Origin: Thermodesulfovibrionales bacterium
GTDB taxonomy: Bacteria > Nitrospirota > Thermodesulfovibrionia > Thermodesulfovibrionales > Dissulfurispiraceae
DNA length: 64,000 nucleotides
Direction of reading: 5' to 3'
NCBI GenBank assembly: GCA_026415695.1
Contig: JAOAGP010000098.1
Coordinates: 1-64,000, forward strand
Of this stretch, positions 22,880-32,810 are shown in pieces. A program made the translations under genes and the position numbers. Below the pieces are notes generated by a model. It did no database searches and was not told the origin of the DNA. It was given only the letters and a program-made list of their open reading frames with translations. Within the stretch, counting starts at the first letter, position 1, and every line of letters begins with the position of its first letter.

Positions 22880-24247
22880 ATGTTAAGAATCTTGATGTCA
22901 ATAATGGTCTTGTTGACCCTAATGTCTTTTGATTTGTATGCAGAGGAAAAGCCTGCCGCTCCAGTAGCATCACCAACTCCTACAGTTCAGACAGAGGCAC
23001 CAGCACCAGCTCCACAGGCTGCGCCAGCACCACTAAAGATAGATACTGGTGATACAGCATGGCTTTTGGTATCATCTGCTTTTGTTATGCTCATGTCTGT
23101 GCCGGGTTTAGCACTCTTTTATGGTGGTATAGCAAAAAGGAAGGATCTACTCAACACTATGGCTATGGTGTTGGTTGCTTATGCAATAGCAAGTATCTTA
23201 TGGGTAGTTTTTGGTTATTCTTTTGCCTTTAACGGTGACATTGCAGGTATCATTGGCAATGCAGAAAAGGTATTGCTTTCTGGCATAAAGATTGACTCAA
23301 TCGTTGAGGCAGCAAAGACTATTCCGGAATTGGTCTTTATGGTGTTTCAGTTGACCTTTGCAGCTATAACGGTTGCCCTTGTGTGTGGTGCATTTATTGA
23401 GAGGATTAAGTTTTCGGCATGGATACTCTTTGCCATATTCTTCTTTACCTTTTCATATGTGCCTATTGCTCACTGGGTGTGGGGAGGTGGAATGTTAGCA
23501 AAGATGGGGGCACTGGACTTTGCAGGTGGAACCGTTGTTCATATCAATGCTGGTATAGCAGGGCTTATTGGATGCATAATACTTGGCAAAAGGAGAGAAG
23601 CAACCCTTTTACCAAGTAATCTTCCTCTTGTCCTTGCCGGCACAGGACTTCTGTGGTTTGGTTGGTTTGGATTTAATGCAGGTTCATCACTTGCAGCAAA
23701 CGGTCTTGCTGGTTACGCATTTATCAATACAAACACCGCTACAGCACTTGGTGCACTTACATGGATGTTTATAGAGTGGACTTATGCAAAGAAGCCTACA
23801 GTCCTTGGTTTTGCATCTGGTGCGGTTGCAGGGTTGGTTGCTATTACACCTGCAGCTGGCTTTGTAAATATCATAGGTGCAATAGTAATAGGTATCTGTG
23901 CTGGGCTATTCCCATTTATAGCAGTGGCAGTTATTAAGCAGAAGATCGGATATGATGATGCCCTTGATGTCTTTGGTATTCATGGTGTTGGAGGTATTGT
24001 TGGTGCTATACTAACAGGCATCTTTGCTGACCCCTCAATCAACGAGGCGGGCAAGGGGCTATTGTATGGAAATGCTGGGCAGCTTTTAACACAAGTAATT
24101 GCTGTTGCTATTACTATCGTTTATGTAGCGATTGTAACTGCTATAATATTTGTGGTTATCAAGGCGGTAGTTGGTTTAAGGGTAGAGATTGAGGATGAGA
24201 TATCTGGGCTTGACGAATGTCAGCACGGTGAGAAGGCTTATAACTAA
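22880..24247 (+). CDS. amtB: Ammonium transporter AmtB
   Basis: A 455-residue ammonium channel. A signal-like leader (about 1-21) and a Pro/Ala-rich periplasmic segment (about 24-52) come before the eleven-helix Amt core. The pore twin-histidine pair is recognisable in GGTVVHINAGIAG and FGIHGVGGI, and GGIAKRKDLLNTM matches the family. Cleavage of the leader leaves the N-terminus outside, as in other Amt proteins. GGAGG precedes the ATG. It forms an operon with glnB 24 bases downstream, the PII protein that blocks Amt when nitrogen is plentiful. Confidence 0.95.
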   Translation: MLRILMSIMVLLTLMSFDLYAEEKPAAPVASPTPTVQTEAPAPAPQAAPAPLKIDTGDTAWLLVSSAFVMLMSVPGLALFYGGIAKRKDLLNTMAMVLVAYAIASILWVVFGYSFAFNGDIAGIIGNAEKVLLSGIKIDSIVEAAKTIPELVFMVFQLTFAAITVALVCGAFIERIKFSAWILFAIFFFTFSYVPIAHWVWGGGMLAKMGALDFAGGTVVHINAGIAGLIGCIILGKRREATLLPSNLPLVLAGTGLLWFGWFGFNAGSSLAANGLAGYAFINTNTATALGALTWMFIEWTYAKKPTVLGFASGAVAGLVAITPAAGFVNIIGAIVIGICAGLFPFIAVAVIKQKIGYDDALDVFGIHGVGGIVGAILTGIFADPSINEAGKGLLYGNAGQLLTQVIAVAITIVYVAIVTAIIFVVIKAVVGLRVEIEDEISGLDECQHGEKAYN

Positions 24248-24259
24248 AAGGTTTAATAA

Positions 24260-24610
<351 letters not shown>

Positions 24611-24615
24611 ACAAA

Positions 24616-24641
24616 GAGGTATAGGCATTAACCTATACCTC
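24616..24641 (+). terminator. Hairpin between glnB and glnA
   Basis: Perfect 10-bp stem GAGGTATAGG (24616-24625) and CCTATACCTC (24632-24641) with a 6-base loop, six bases after the glnB stop. The following ATATTT is only weakly U-rich, so it may be a partial terminator, a processing site or an mRNA-stabilising structure. Confidence 0.5.
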
Positions 24642-24682
24642 ATATTTAAAAAAATCAAAAACAAAACAAAAAAGGAGGATTT

Positions 24683-26095
24683 ATGACACCAAAGGATGTA
24701 ATCAAGTTTGCAAAGGAAAATAAGGCTGTGATGGTTGATTTCAAGTTTTTAGACTTTCCCGGTATTTGGCAACATTTTGCAGCCCCTATTTCAGAACTTA
24801 CAGAGGCAGTGTTTGAAGAGGGATTAGGTTTTGATGGTTCATCTATAAGAGGCTGGCAGGCAATAAACACATCTGACATGCTTGTTATTCCAGACCCTTC
24901 TACTGCGATTATGGACCCTTTTGCGAAGGTTCCTAATCTTAGCCTGATATGTAATATTGTGGACCCAATTACAAAGGAATTCTACTCAAGAGACCCTCGA
25001 TACATCGCTCAAAAGGCAGAGGCATATCTTAAATCTACTGGTATTGGCGATGTTGCTTATTTCGGTCCAGAGGCTGAATTCTTTATCTTTGATACCGCAA
25101 GGTTTGACCAAGACTCTCACAGTGGCTACTACTTCATTGACTCTGTTGAGGGTATATGGAACTCTGGTACTGATGAAAAACCCAATCTTGCATACAAGCC
25201 AAGACACAAAGAGGGATATTTCCCAGTGCCACCAACGGATAGCCTTGTAGATATAAGGCAAGAGATGGTGCTTGAGATGCAAAAATGTGGTATTTATGTT
25301 GAAAAAGAGCATCATGAGGTTGCCACTGCAGGACAAGCCGAGATTGACATGAGGTTTGATTCACTTGTAAAGATGGCAGACTCACTGATGATGTTTAAAT
25401 ACATCATTAAGAATGTAGCAAGGAGATATGGCAAAACGGTTACTTTTATGCCAAAACCAATATTCGGAGACAACGGCTCTGGTATGCATACACATCAGAG
25501 TATCTGGAAAAATGGCAAACCTACCTTTGCAGGTAACGGTTATGCAGGGTTAAGTGATACAGCCCTTTATTACATTGGCGGTATATTAAAACATGCAAAG
25601 TCTCTTGCAGCACTTACTAACCCAACAACAAATTCCTACAAGAGACTAACACCCGGTTTTGAGGCACCCGTTAATCTCGCATATTCTGCAAGAAACCGCT
25701 CTGCAGCCATCAGGATACCTACCTATTCTGCAAGTCCAAAGGCAAAGAGATGTGAGGTAAGGTTCCCTGACCCATCATGCAATCCATACCTTGCCTTTGC
25801 AGCAATGCTCATGGCTGGTCTTGATGGTATAGAAAACAAGATCCATCCAGGAGAGCCACTTGATAAAGACATCTATGAGTTAGGTCCAGAGGAACTTGCT
25901 ACTGTTCCAACAATGCCTGCAAGCCTTGATGAAGCATTAGATTACCTTGAAGAAGACCATGATTATCTGATGAAAGGCAATGTCTTTACAGAGGATGCGA
26001 TAGAGACATGGATAAATTACAAGAGGACAAGAGAGGTAGATCCTCTTAGATTAAGACCACATCCATACGAGTTTTTCCTATATTTTGATATTTAA
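24683..26095 (+). CDS. glnA: Glutamine synthetase type I
   Basis: A 470-residue dodecameric GSI enzyme making glutamine from glutamate, ammonia and ATP. Landmarks: DGSSIRGW near 50, [24 protein letters not shown]-type [12 protein letters not shown], and Tyr398 in the adenylylation-site region ([12 protein letters not shown]), matching Tyr397 of E. coli. This suggests control by adenylylation, though no glnE is in the window. AAGGAGG precedes the ATG. Downstream of amtB-glnB, it completes the ammonium-assimilation block. Confidence 0.96.
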   Translation: MTPKDVIKFAKENKAVMVDFKFLDFPGIWQHFAAPISELTEAVFEEGLGFDGSSIRGWQAINTSDMLVIPDPSTAIMDPFAKVPNLSLICNIVDPITKEFYSRDPRYIAQKAEAYLKSTGIGDVAYFGPEAEFFIFDTARFDQDSHSGYYFIDSVEGIWNSGTDEKPNLAYKPRHKEGYFPVPPTDSLVDIRQEMVLEMQKCGIYVEKEHHEVATAGQAEIDMRFDSLVKMADSLMMFKYIIKNVARRYGKTVTFMPKPIFGDNGSGMHTHQSIWKNGKPTFAGNGYAGLSDTALYYIGGILKHAKSLAALTNPTTNSYKRLTPGFEAPVNLAYSARNRSAAIRIPTYSASPKAKRCEVRFPDPSCNPYLAFAAMLMAGLDGIENKIHPGEPLDKDIYELGPEELATVPTMPASLDEALDYLEEDHDYLMKGNVFTEDAIETWINYKRTREVDPLRLRPHPYEFFLYFDI

Positions 26096-26124
26096 GAAGG
26101 AAATTTTTAAGACAAACTCGCCAT

Positions 26125-26156
26125 CTACCCTCTCCCATTGCAATGGGAGAGGGTAG
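26125..26156. terminator. 32-bp perfect palindrome between glnA and the LOG gene
   Basis: CTACCCTCTCCCATTG (26125-26140) is directly followed by its exact reverse complement. It lies between convergent genes and could terminate transcription in both directions, although a clear T-run is missing. The CCCTCTCCC...GGGAGAGGG core is a widespread REP-like intergenic motif. Confidence 0.6.
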
Positions 26157-26185
26157 GGTGATGGCAGGCATCCTCCCTCCAAAAA

Positions 26186-26854
26186 CTATTTTGTGTTGTT
26201 ACCTTGTGTTGTCCAAAACTGCTTGTGATGTTGTTTCAGGTATTCAAAGACATCATCGGGTGAGTCAGCGATGTGAATGATGCCAATATCGTCTTTTGAT
26301 ATTGCCCTGTGTTGCAACACACTATCGTTTAGCCAGTTCATCAAACCCTGCCAATAATCCCTACCAAAGAGGATAACGGGGAAATTACTATCAACCTTGC
26401 CTGTCTGCACAAGCGTGAGTGCCTCAAAGAGTTCGTCCATAGTGCCAAAACCGCCCGGAAATATAACAAACGCCATAGCATACTTTATAAACATGAGTTT
26501 TCTTACAAAAAAATACCGAAAAGACAAGGAAATATCGTGAAAAGGATTGGGTTGTTGTTCTGATGGGATTTCTATGTTTAGTCCAATGGATTTACCCTTA
26601 CCCATCTTAGCCCCTTTATTTGCAGCCTCCATAATACCGGGTCCACCACCTGTTATGATTGAAAAGCCCGCATTTGAAAGCATCTTTGCAAGTTTGAGTG
26701 CTTGATGATAATAGATTGAATCCTCGCTGAATCTCGACCCACCAAAGATACTAATAGCAGGTCTGATATCATGAAGTGCCTCAAAGCCATCTACCAATTC
26801 AGATAAAATCCTAAAGACCCGCCATGTGTCTGAACTCTTTAGATCCTCAATCAT
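26186..26854 (-). CDS. LOG family protein (Rossmann fold)
   Basis: A 222-residue member of the LOG/lysine decarboxylase-like family. GGGPGIMEAANKGA (about 64-77) and PGGFGTMDELFE (about 130-141) are the diagnostic motifs. Characterised members remove the ribose 5-phosphate from cytokinin nucleotides or act on nucleoside monophosphates (PpnN-like). The natural substrate here is unknown. It is monocistronic, convergent with glnA across the palindrome at 26125-26156. Confidence 0.88.
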   Translation of the reverse strand: MIEDLKSSDTWRVFRILSELVDGFEALHDIRPAISIFGGSRFSEDSIYYHQALKLAKMLSNAGFSIITGGGPGIMEAANKGAKMGKGKSIGLNIEIPSEQQPNPFHDISLSFRYFFVRKLMFIKYAMAFVIFPGGFGTMDELFEALTLVQTGKVDSNFPVILFGRDYWQGLMNWLNDSVLQHRAISKDDIGIIHIADSPDDVFEYLKQHHKQFWTTQGNNTK

Positions 26855-26975
26855 GGTATCCTCTCCTTTGCACCAGTATATACACTATTATACTCAAAAT
26901 GCCAGTCATAAAATGACATTGGTTTTGCTTGCTATTTAGTGAATGAGTCTGTTTGTATTGTGTCAAGTAGAGTTT

Positions 26976-27638
26976 TTACCTGCTACTAATCCTACCATCT
27001 ATCATCTGCAGTATGTTAGCAGTTTTTTTTGCAAGGTCTAATTCGTGTGTGACCATCACAATGGTTTTGCCCTCCTGATTGAGATGTAAAAAGGTCTCCA
27101 TAACTATCTCTGTATTTTTACTATCAAGATTACCAGTTGGCTCATCTGCAAATATCACTATCGGATTATTTGCCATTGCCCTTGCAATAGCGACCCTTTG
27201 TTGTTCGCCTCCTGATACCTGATATGGTTTTCTGTTTGCTTTACCTGTTAGACCAAACTTGTCAATGAGTTTATGAGATATTTCTGATGCCTCATGCAAT
27301 GTCTTGCCTGCCTTTATCATCGGTAACATAATATTTTCCTCAAGTGTTAATTCTGGGATTAGGTAGTGAAATTGGAATATAAAACCATAATGTCTGTTTC
27401 TTATCTCTGCAAGTCGGTTTGAGTTGTTAAAATCAATCTTCTCATTACAAAGACGCACCTCTCCTGAGCTCGGTCTATCAAGCAATCCCATGATGTAAAG
27501 CAGAGAACTCTTTCCAGAACCTGACGGACCAATGATACTTGTAAATGTGCCTTCGTTGATTGTAAGGGTGATATCTTTAAGGATATGTTCACTACCTAAT
27601 ATCTTTGAAACCCCTGTTAGTTCAAGTAGCGGAATCAC
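26976..27638 (-). CDS. ABC exporter ATPase, LolD/MacB type
   Basis: A 220-residue ATP-binding subunit. Walker A GPSGSGKS (about 38-45), signature VSGGEQQRVAIARA, Walker B VIFADEPTGNLD, and the H-loop VTHE are intact. It is closest in type to LolD and MacB nucleotide-binding domains. Its start overlaps the permease gene by four bases, and an HlyD-type adaptor precedes that, giving the order adaptor-permease-ATPase. Such systems export lipoproteins, peptides or siderophores across the envelope. Confidence 0.9.
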   Translation of the reverse strand: MIPLLELTGVSKILGSEHILKDITLTINEGTFTSIIGPSGSGKSSLLYIMGLLDRPSSGEVRLCNEKIDFNNSNRLAEIRNRHYGFIFQFHYLIPELTLEENIMLPMIKAGKTLHEASEISHKLIDKFGLTGKANRKPYQVSGGEQQRVAIARAMANNPIVIFADEPTGNLDSKNTEIVMETFLHLNQEGKTIVMVTHELDLAKKTANILQMIDGRISSR

Positions 27639-28888
27639 CCACCACTCCTAAAGATGTCAATTGGGTTTAATTTAGATGCCTTGTATGAAGGATAAAAGGA
27701 GGCAAAGAAGGAAAATACAATGGCAAATAAGATACCGTAGAAAAAATAAAGGGGATTTCTGTCAAGTAAGAAGCCCTTTGTCCGAATGATACCCTGCACT
27801 TCTATGTCAACGGATGCGAGGTATTCCTGTATCAGAAAACCCAAGGCACTACCTAAAATAGAACCAATAATACCAATTATAAGTCCGTTGTAAGCAAATA
27901 CACGCACTATATCTTTATCTTCATAACCCAATGCCTTTAGTATTGCAATATCTCTCCTTTTTTCCATAACAGTCATCATGATGATGTTAAATATCCCAAA
28001 GGCAGACACTACAAGTATGGCAAAGACTATTATGTATGTCACATAGTTTTGAATCTTAAATATCTGCAGGAAATTTCGGTAAGAAAACTGCCAGCTTTCT
28101 GTGTAATAACCTGTTTCCTTGCTAATCCTTCTTGATATATCTTCAGCACTGTGAACATCCTTAATCTTGAAGACTATCTCGTTTACCTCATTGGGTTTTC
28201 CTGTCATCGTCTGGAGTGTTTTGATATTCATATACACCCTTGTCTGATCAATATATGTAATGCCCGAGTCAAAAAAATCTACTACCTTAAAAAGTTGTGT
28301 ATTGCCGTTTGGTGTGGTGATGATGACCTTTTTGCCTGTTTCAACGATTCCCAAATCTTGTGCAAGCAACCTGCCTATAATAATACTGTATCTGTCAGAT
28401 ATTAGATTGTTGAGTCTATTGTTGACTATAAACCTATCAATCACAGATGATTTCCTCTCAAGCATAGGGTCAATACCAATAAGTGAGGCAGTCTTTTCTA
28501 AAACCCCGTATCTGATAATACCTTGAGCGTTTAGGTGTGGTGAGACCCCTACAATGTCCTTGTCCTTTTCGTATCTTGTTATGAGTGTGGCATGGTCTGA
28601 AACCTTGTCTTTTTTTTCCTTTGGTTTTGCACCTCTTATGACAAAGATGTTGTCTTCACCATAAAACCTCTTTAGTCTTTCCTCTGGTTTTTCCTCATCC
28701 TTAACCTTCAGTGTGATGTGAGAATTTAGGTCAATTGCCTGTTCTATGAAGTATTTCTGAAAGCCATTCATCAGAGATGCCATTGCTACAAATGCCCCTA
28801 CCCCAATACTCACACCTAATACTGCTACCAATGTCTGCCGTTTTCTCTTTAGAAGTAGTCTTAAGATGAGAAAAAAGATGGCCTTCAT
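27635..28888 (-). CDS. ABC exporter permease, LolC/E-FtsX type
   Basis: A 417-residue permease with four membrane helices: one near 18-40, a large periplasmic domain (about 45-270), and three helices near 275-300, 325-350 and 380-400. The C-terminal KALGYEDKDIVRVF and SFYPSYKASKLNPIDIFR segments match the FtsX-like domain shared by LolC/E and MacB. It overlaps the ATPase gene by four bases, and its start codon shares one base with the adaptor stop. Lipoprotein sorting (Lol) or MacB-like efflux are both possible; the adjacent adaptor favours the second. Confidence 0.88.
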   Translation of the reverse strand: MKAIFFLILRLLLKRKRQTLVAVLGVSIGVGAFVAMASLMNGFQKYFIEQAIDLNSHITLKVKDEEKPEERLKRFYGEDNIFVIRGAKPKEKKDKVSDHATLITRYEKDKDIVGVSPHLNAQGIIRYGVLEKTASLIGIDPMLERKSSVIDRFIVNNRLNNLISDRYSIIIGRLLAQDLGIVETGKKVIITTPNGNTQLFKVVDFFDSGITYIDQTRVYMNIKTLQTMTGKPNEVNEIVFKIKDVHSAEDISRRISKETGYYTESWQFSYRNFLQIFKIQNYVTYIIVFAILVVSAFGIFNIIMMTVMEKRRDIAILKALGYEDKDIVRVFAYNGLIIGIIGSILGSALGFLIQEYLASVDIEVQGIIRTKGFLLDRNPLYFFYGILFAIVFSFFASFYPSYKASKLNPIDIFRSGG

Positions 28889-30012
28889 TATTTGGTAATC
28901 ACCCTTTGTCCTTCACTTAACCCTGACAACACCTGATAATAACCCTTAATTGGTCTTGGATCAATATCAACCTTAAGCCTTTTCTTATCGTTCCCCTCAA
29001 GCACCTCTACATATCCCTCGGAATATGCCTCTACTGGTATAAACAGTCCTGTGCCTTGTCTAATTATTATATTTGCCTCAACACTCATATTTATGACAAC
29101 AGGTTTATCTTTATAGTCAACCATCGCCCTTGCCTTTACAAGCCTTGATGCCCTATCTGACTGAGACTCAACAATCCTGATTACACCCTCAAAGATCTCA
29201 TTTACAAAAGGGTCAGATGTTACAAGAACCTTCATCCCGTTTTTTATGTAGGGGACATTCTCCTCGTCAATCATCAACACTGTTTCAATGTCGTTTGTGT
29301 TGCCAATAGAAAATATCTCGTTTGTCTGATTAAGTGTATTAACATAGTCTCCTTCCTTTACAAATCGTCTTGTTATCCTGCCATTGATAGGGGATTTAAT
29401 AGTGTGTTTTTCTATCTCTGCTATAATCGCCTTTTCTTTGTAGACAAGACCTTTGTACTGGCTTTCAAGGGATTTGAGGCTATCATTTAAGATGTTTTGA
29501 TGTCTGTTAAGGTCTTTACTTGCAACCTCAAGCTCCCTTACTGCATCATCAAAACGCTCCTTTGATATCAATTCTTCTTCATAGAGTGCCTTCTTTCTCT
29601 CAAAGTTTTTAAGGGCATTGTCGTAGATAGCCTTTTTGATGGCTATCATGTTTCTTATATCACTCAAAAAATCGGAGTCCTCTTTAAGCCTTTGTCTAAC
29701 TAAATCAATCTGTGTCCTCACCTCAGACAGATTTTCCTTTAGGCTGTCATTCTTGATAGTAGCAAGTATTTGCCCAACCCTTACATCATCACCTTCTCTT
29801 ACGAACAATCTTTCAACAATCCCAGAAACCTCTGACTTAACAACTACCCCCTTTGATGAGTCAATGTATCCAGAGGCATATACAGATTCAATGAGTTTTG
29901 TAGTTTTTACCTCATGTATCTTGTGTTTTGAGGTAGTGTTTTTTTTGTATGTGATTATGCCAACTATGGCTAATATGGAAATAATTGCAATTACAAATGC
30001 CTTTTTTCTCAT
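28888..30012 (-). CDS. Membrane-fusion adaptor protein (HlyD/MacA type)
   Basis: A 374-residue periplasmic adaptor: N-terminal membrane anchor (about 5-22), a lipoyl half-domain near 55-80 (SGIVERLFVREGDDVRVG), a long coiled-coil hairpin (about 95-190), the second lipoyl half with KSPINGRITRRFVKEGDYV, and beta-barrel domains. It would link the FtsX-type permease to an outer-membrane channel, which is not encoded nearby. GGAGA precedes the ATG. First gene of the adaptor-permease-ATPase operon. Confidence 0.9.
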   Translation of the reverse strand: MRKKAFVIAIISILAIVGIITYKKNTTSKHKIHEVKTTKLIESVYASGYIDSSKGVVVKSEVSGIVERLFVREGDDVRVGQILATIKNDSLKENLSEVRTQIDLVRQRLKEDSDFLSDIRNMIAIKKAIYDNALKNFERKKALYEEELISKERFDDAVRELEVASKDLNRHQNILNDSLKSLESQYKGLVYKEKAIIAEIEKHTIKSPINGRITRRFVKEGDYVNTLNQTNEIFSIGNTNDIETVLMIDEENVPYIKNGMKVLVTSDPFVNEIFEGVIRIVESQSDRASRLVKARAMVDYKDKPVVINMSVEANIIIRQGTGLFIPVEAYSEGYVEVLEGNDKKRLKVDIDPRPIKGYYQVLSGLSEGQRVITK

Positions 30013-30112
30013 TCTTTCTCCTTTTGTGATTACTATTGGAGGTTATTTTAACTCAAAAGACCAAGTTGTTGTTGATTATTTATGGAAGATGATAGGAAAG
30101 GTAGAGTATATT

Positions 30113-30187
30113 TGGAGCGGGCGACGGGATTCGAACCCGCGACCTTCAGCTTGGGAAGCTAACATTCTACCACTGAAATACGCCCGC
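30113..30187 (-). tRNA. tRNA-Gly (anticodon CCC), CCA encoded
   Basis: Minus-strand cloverleaf: acceptor GCGGGCG/CGCCCGC, anticodon stem TTAGC/GCTGA with loop TTCCCAA (anticodon CCC), T arm GCGGG-TTCGAAT-CCCGT, discriminator T. The 3' CCA is encoded (30113-30115). The D stem is weak at its outer pair, as in several Gly tRNAs. Confidence 0.93.
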
Positions 30188-30239
30188 TAAAAAAATTATA
30201 ACACGATTTTTGTTTTGTAGTCTAATCGTAGGTTTGTCA

Positions 30240-31340
30240 TTATTTTTCTTGATATTTTATAAGATTTTTTACATACCTTCCTATAGCAAGGCAGCAAGTA
30301 AGACCGGGAGATTCAATACCTATGAGGTTAATCATCCCATTTAGCCCTCTATCCTTCTCTTCTTGAATGATAAAATCCTTAAAACCACTGCCTATTAGTT
30401 TTGGTCTTATGCCAGTGGTGTCAGGACACAGGTATTCTTTATCAAGGCCATTTATAAGTCTTGATGCCATTTGATAAAAAACCTCTTTTTTTGAGATGTC
30501 TATTTGGTAATTAATTTCATCTACTGGCTCTGTATCTGGTCCAAACCTTAATCTGTTATCTAAATCAAGCGTTGCATGTATGCCTAATCCTTCAAGATCT
30601 GCATGCGGTATGGGATAAATCAAGCGTGTAACAGGAGATTTTTTGGCATAGTAGAAATACGAACCTTTTACAAATCTCAATTGGTATTGTTCATCATCTA
30701 TGCCAGCCATTTCTGCAATCTTATCTGAATAAAGCCCAGCAGAATTTATCAGGTATCGTGTGGTGGTGGTTTCTTTGTTGTCAAAGGTAATCTCAAAACC
30801 ATCGTCAATCTTTTTAATCTTGCTCAGCATCATTTTGAATAAAAAACTTACATCCCTTGCCTTTGATAGTTGGTAAAGTTTATCCATTAACCTGTGAACA
30901 TCAACTATACCTGTGTTGTTTGACAAGATACCACATATACCTTTTACATTGGGTTCAAGGTTTGAAAGTGTGGTTTTATCTATTAATTCTAACCCCTCTA
31001 CCCCTAACTCTTGACCATGTTTATAGAGATCTATGAGATTTATCTTATCGGACTCATTAGTCGCTACAATAATCTTACCAATCTTTTTGTGTGGGATAGA
31101 GTTTTCATGACAAAATTCATACAACAATCTGCTACCTTCTAAACACAGCTTTGATTTAAGGGTTTTTGGAGGGTAATAAATACCTGAGTGTATTACTCCA
31201 CTATTACGGCTGCTTGTTTCAAGTCCGTATCGTTCATTTTTTTCAAAGAGGTAGATGTTGTCAAGATCTTCTGACAGTTCATAAGCAATAGCAAGACCTA
31301 CAACCCCTGCACCTATTATTGCAATGTCTATATCTGGCAT
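30240..31340 (-). CDS. lhgO: L-2-hydroxyglutarate oxidase
   Basis: A 366-residue FAD-dependent oxidoreductase of the DAO superfamily converting L-2-hydroxyglutarate to 2-oxoglutarate. The N-terminal dinucleotide fold IIGAGVVGLAIAYEL (about 7-21), SSRNSGVIHSGIYYPP near 43-58, and a C-terminal ESPGLTCCLAIG match LhgO. No Shine-Dalgarno is visible; GATAAT ends six bases before the ATG, suggesting a leaderless message. It is divergent from the BamD-like gene with a 79-base gap. Confidence 0.88.
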   Translation of the reverse strand: MPDIDIAIIGAGVVGLAIAYELSEDLDNIYLFEKNERYGLETSSRNSGVIHSGIYYPPKTLKSKLCLEGSRLLYEFCHENSIPHKKIGKIIVATNESDKINLIDLYKHGQELGVEGLELIDKTTLSNLEPNVKGICGILSNNTGIVDVHRLMDKLYQLSKARDVSFLFKMMLSKIKKIDDGFEITFDNKETTTTRYLINSAGLYSDKIAEMAGIDDEQYQLRFVKGSYFYYAKKSPVTRLIYPIPHADLEGLGIHATLDLDNRLRFGPDTEPVDEINYQIDISKKEVFYQMASRLINGLDKEYLCPDTTGIRPKLIGSGFKDFIIQEEKDRGLNGMINLIGIESPGLTCCLAIGRYVKNLIKYQEK

Positions 31341-31419
31341 GGAGTTATTATCACATTTTTTTTGATTTTAATTATAGTGTGTTGACTTAAGACTTTGAGA
31401 ATGGTTTTAATATCTACCT

Positions 31420-32160
31420 ATGATTAGCAAACACCTCATAACAGTATTGTTTATTTTGACAATCTCATTATTATTTGCTTGTGGTAAAGAGGTCAAGAAA
31501 GAAACCCCTTACAACCCAGAGGTGTATATCTCAAGGGCAGATAAGTTGATAAATGATAAAGATTATGAAGAGGCTCGAAAATTACTTTTTGAGGTTAAAA
31601 ACAGAGACCAGACAAGACAATATGCACAGATTGCCCAGCTCAAGATTGCCGATTCTTACATCAGAGACGGAGACTACGATTTGGGCATAGAAGAATATAG
31701 AAAATTCATTGAGCACTTCCCTGATAGTCAATATGCCATGGATGCACAGTATCAAATCGCTATGGCGTATTTCAACCAGATTGAAGGACCTGACAAGGGC
31801 GCAGCGGCAGCTACAAAGGCACTCAATGAGTTTAAGAAATTAAAAGAGCAATACCCAAGAAATCCATATCGTGAAATAGTTGATATAAGGATTGAAAAGT
31901 GCATAAATGTTATTGCTGATTATGAGTTTATTGTAGGGCAGTTCTATTTCAAAAAGGAGTCATACAAGGCTGCACTTGGAAGGTTTGAGAATCTGCTCAA
32001 GAGGTTCCCTGATTATAAAAAGGCTGATGAAACCCTGTATTACATTGGTCTTTCTTACAAGGGGCTAAAAGATACAGAAAAGGCTAAGTCCATCTTCAAA
32101 GAACTTATTGATAAATATCCAAAAAGCAATCTCATACAAAAGGCAAAAAAAGAGATTTAA
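31420..32160 (+). CDS. BamD-like outer-membrane lipoprotein
   Basis: A 246-residue lipoprotein: signal peptide with lipobox LLFAC (Cys about 21), then about five TPR-like units (ARKLLFEVKN, EYRKFIEHFPDSQYAM, NEFKKLKEQYPRNPYR, GRFENLLKRFPDYKKA, KELIDKYPKSNL). This matches BamD/YfiO/ComL, a core subunit of the outer-membrane beta-barrel assembly machine. No Shine-Dalgarno lies before the ATG; TAATAT ends six bases upstream, so a leaderless start is possible. The stop overlaps the next start (TAATG). Confidence 0.83.
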   Translation: MISKHLITVLFILTISLLFACGKEVKKETPYNPEVYISRADKLINDKDYEEARKLLFEVKNRDQTRQYAQIAQLKIADSYIRDGDYDLGIEEYRKFIEHFPDSQYAMDAQYQIAMAYFNQIEGPDKGAAAATKALNEFKKLKEQYPRNPYREIVDIRIEKCINVIADYEFIVGQFYFKKESYKAALGRFENLLKRFPDYKKADETLYYIGLSYKGLKDTEKAKSIFKELIDKYPKSNLIQKAKKEI

Positions 32161-32810
32161 TGTCATCTTACTACCCTGCTTTTGTCAAGATTAAAGAAAA
32201 AGAGTGTGTTGTTGTTGGTGGTGGCAGGATAGCAGAAAGGAAGGTCTTTGCCTTGTTAGAGGCAGGGGCAAGTGTTACCGTTATTAGCGATACGATTACT
32301 ACGAGGTTACTTAAGTTATCACAAAAAGGGCTTATTAAACACATACAAAGGCACTATCAGAGTGGGGATGTAAAGGATTGTTTTTTGGTTATTGCAGCAA
32401 CCAATGACGAGCAGATAAACAAACAGATAGCAGAAGAGTCAAGATTCCTTATAAATGTGGTTGACAATCCAAGGTTGTCAAACTTTATCGTCCCTGCGGT
32501 TTTAAGAGAAGGTGATCTGACGATTGCAATTTCAACAGGCGGTGTAAGTCCAGCACTTGCAAGGACTATCAAAAACGACCTAAAAAACTATATCCACAAG
32601 GATATAAAAAGATATCTCAAACTCCTAAAGGATTTAAGATACAAGGTGTTTCAAGGATTGATACCATTTAGGTTGAGAAATCGGTTTTTGATGTTTACAG
32701 GTTCTGTAGAGATGTTGGACATATTAAAGCAAAGAGGATACAAAAAGGCAAGGGATTTAGTTGTAAGAAGATTTAAATCACTTCAAAAAAAGGACATACA
32801 ACAAACTTGA
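32160..32810 (+). CDS. Precorrin-2 dehydrogenase/ferrochelatase (siroheme synthase domain)
   Basis: A 216-residue CysG N-terminal/Met8-type enzyme that oxidises precorrin-2 to sirohydrochlorin with NAD+, and in some members inserts iron. The motif VVGGGRIAERKVFALLEAGA (about 18-37) and the following STGGVSPALART (about 124-135) identify the family. It lacks the methyltransferase half of CysG. Translationally coupled to bamD by TAATG, and its stop overlaps the TTG start of the next gene. It serves siroheme or heme d1/heme biosynthesis. Confidence 0.9.
   Translation: MSSYYPAFVKIKEKECVVVGGGRIAERKVFALLEAGASVTVISDTITTRLLKLSQKGLIKHIQRHYQSGDVKDCFLVIAATNDEQINKQIAEESRFLINVVDNPRLSNFIVPAVLREGDLTIAISTGGVSPALARTIKNDLKNYIHKDIKRYLKLLKDLRYKVFQGLIPFRLRNRFLMFTGSVEMLDILKQRGYKKARDLVVRRFKSLQKKDIQQT

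Noticed and set aside
29636-30190. Plus-strand frame of 184 codons across the adaptor start and tRNA-Gly
   Set aside because: It runs through the tRNA gene and antisense to the adaptor; no conserved features.
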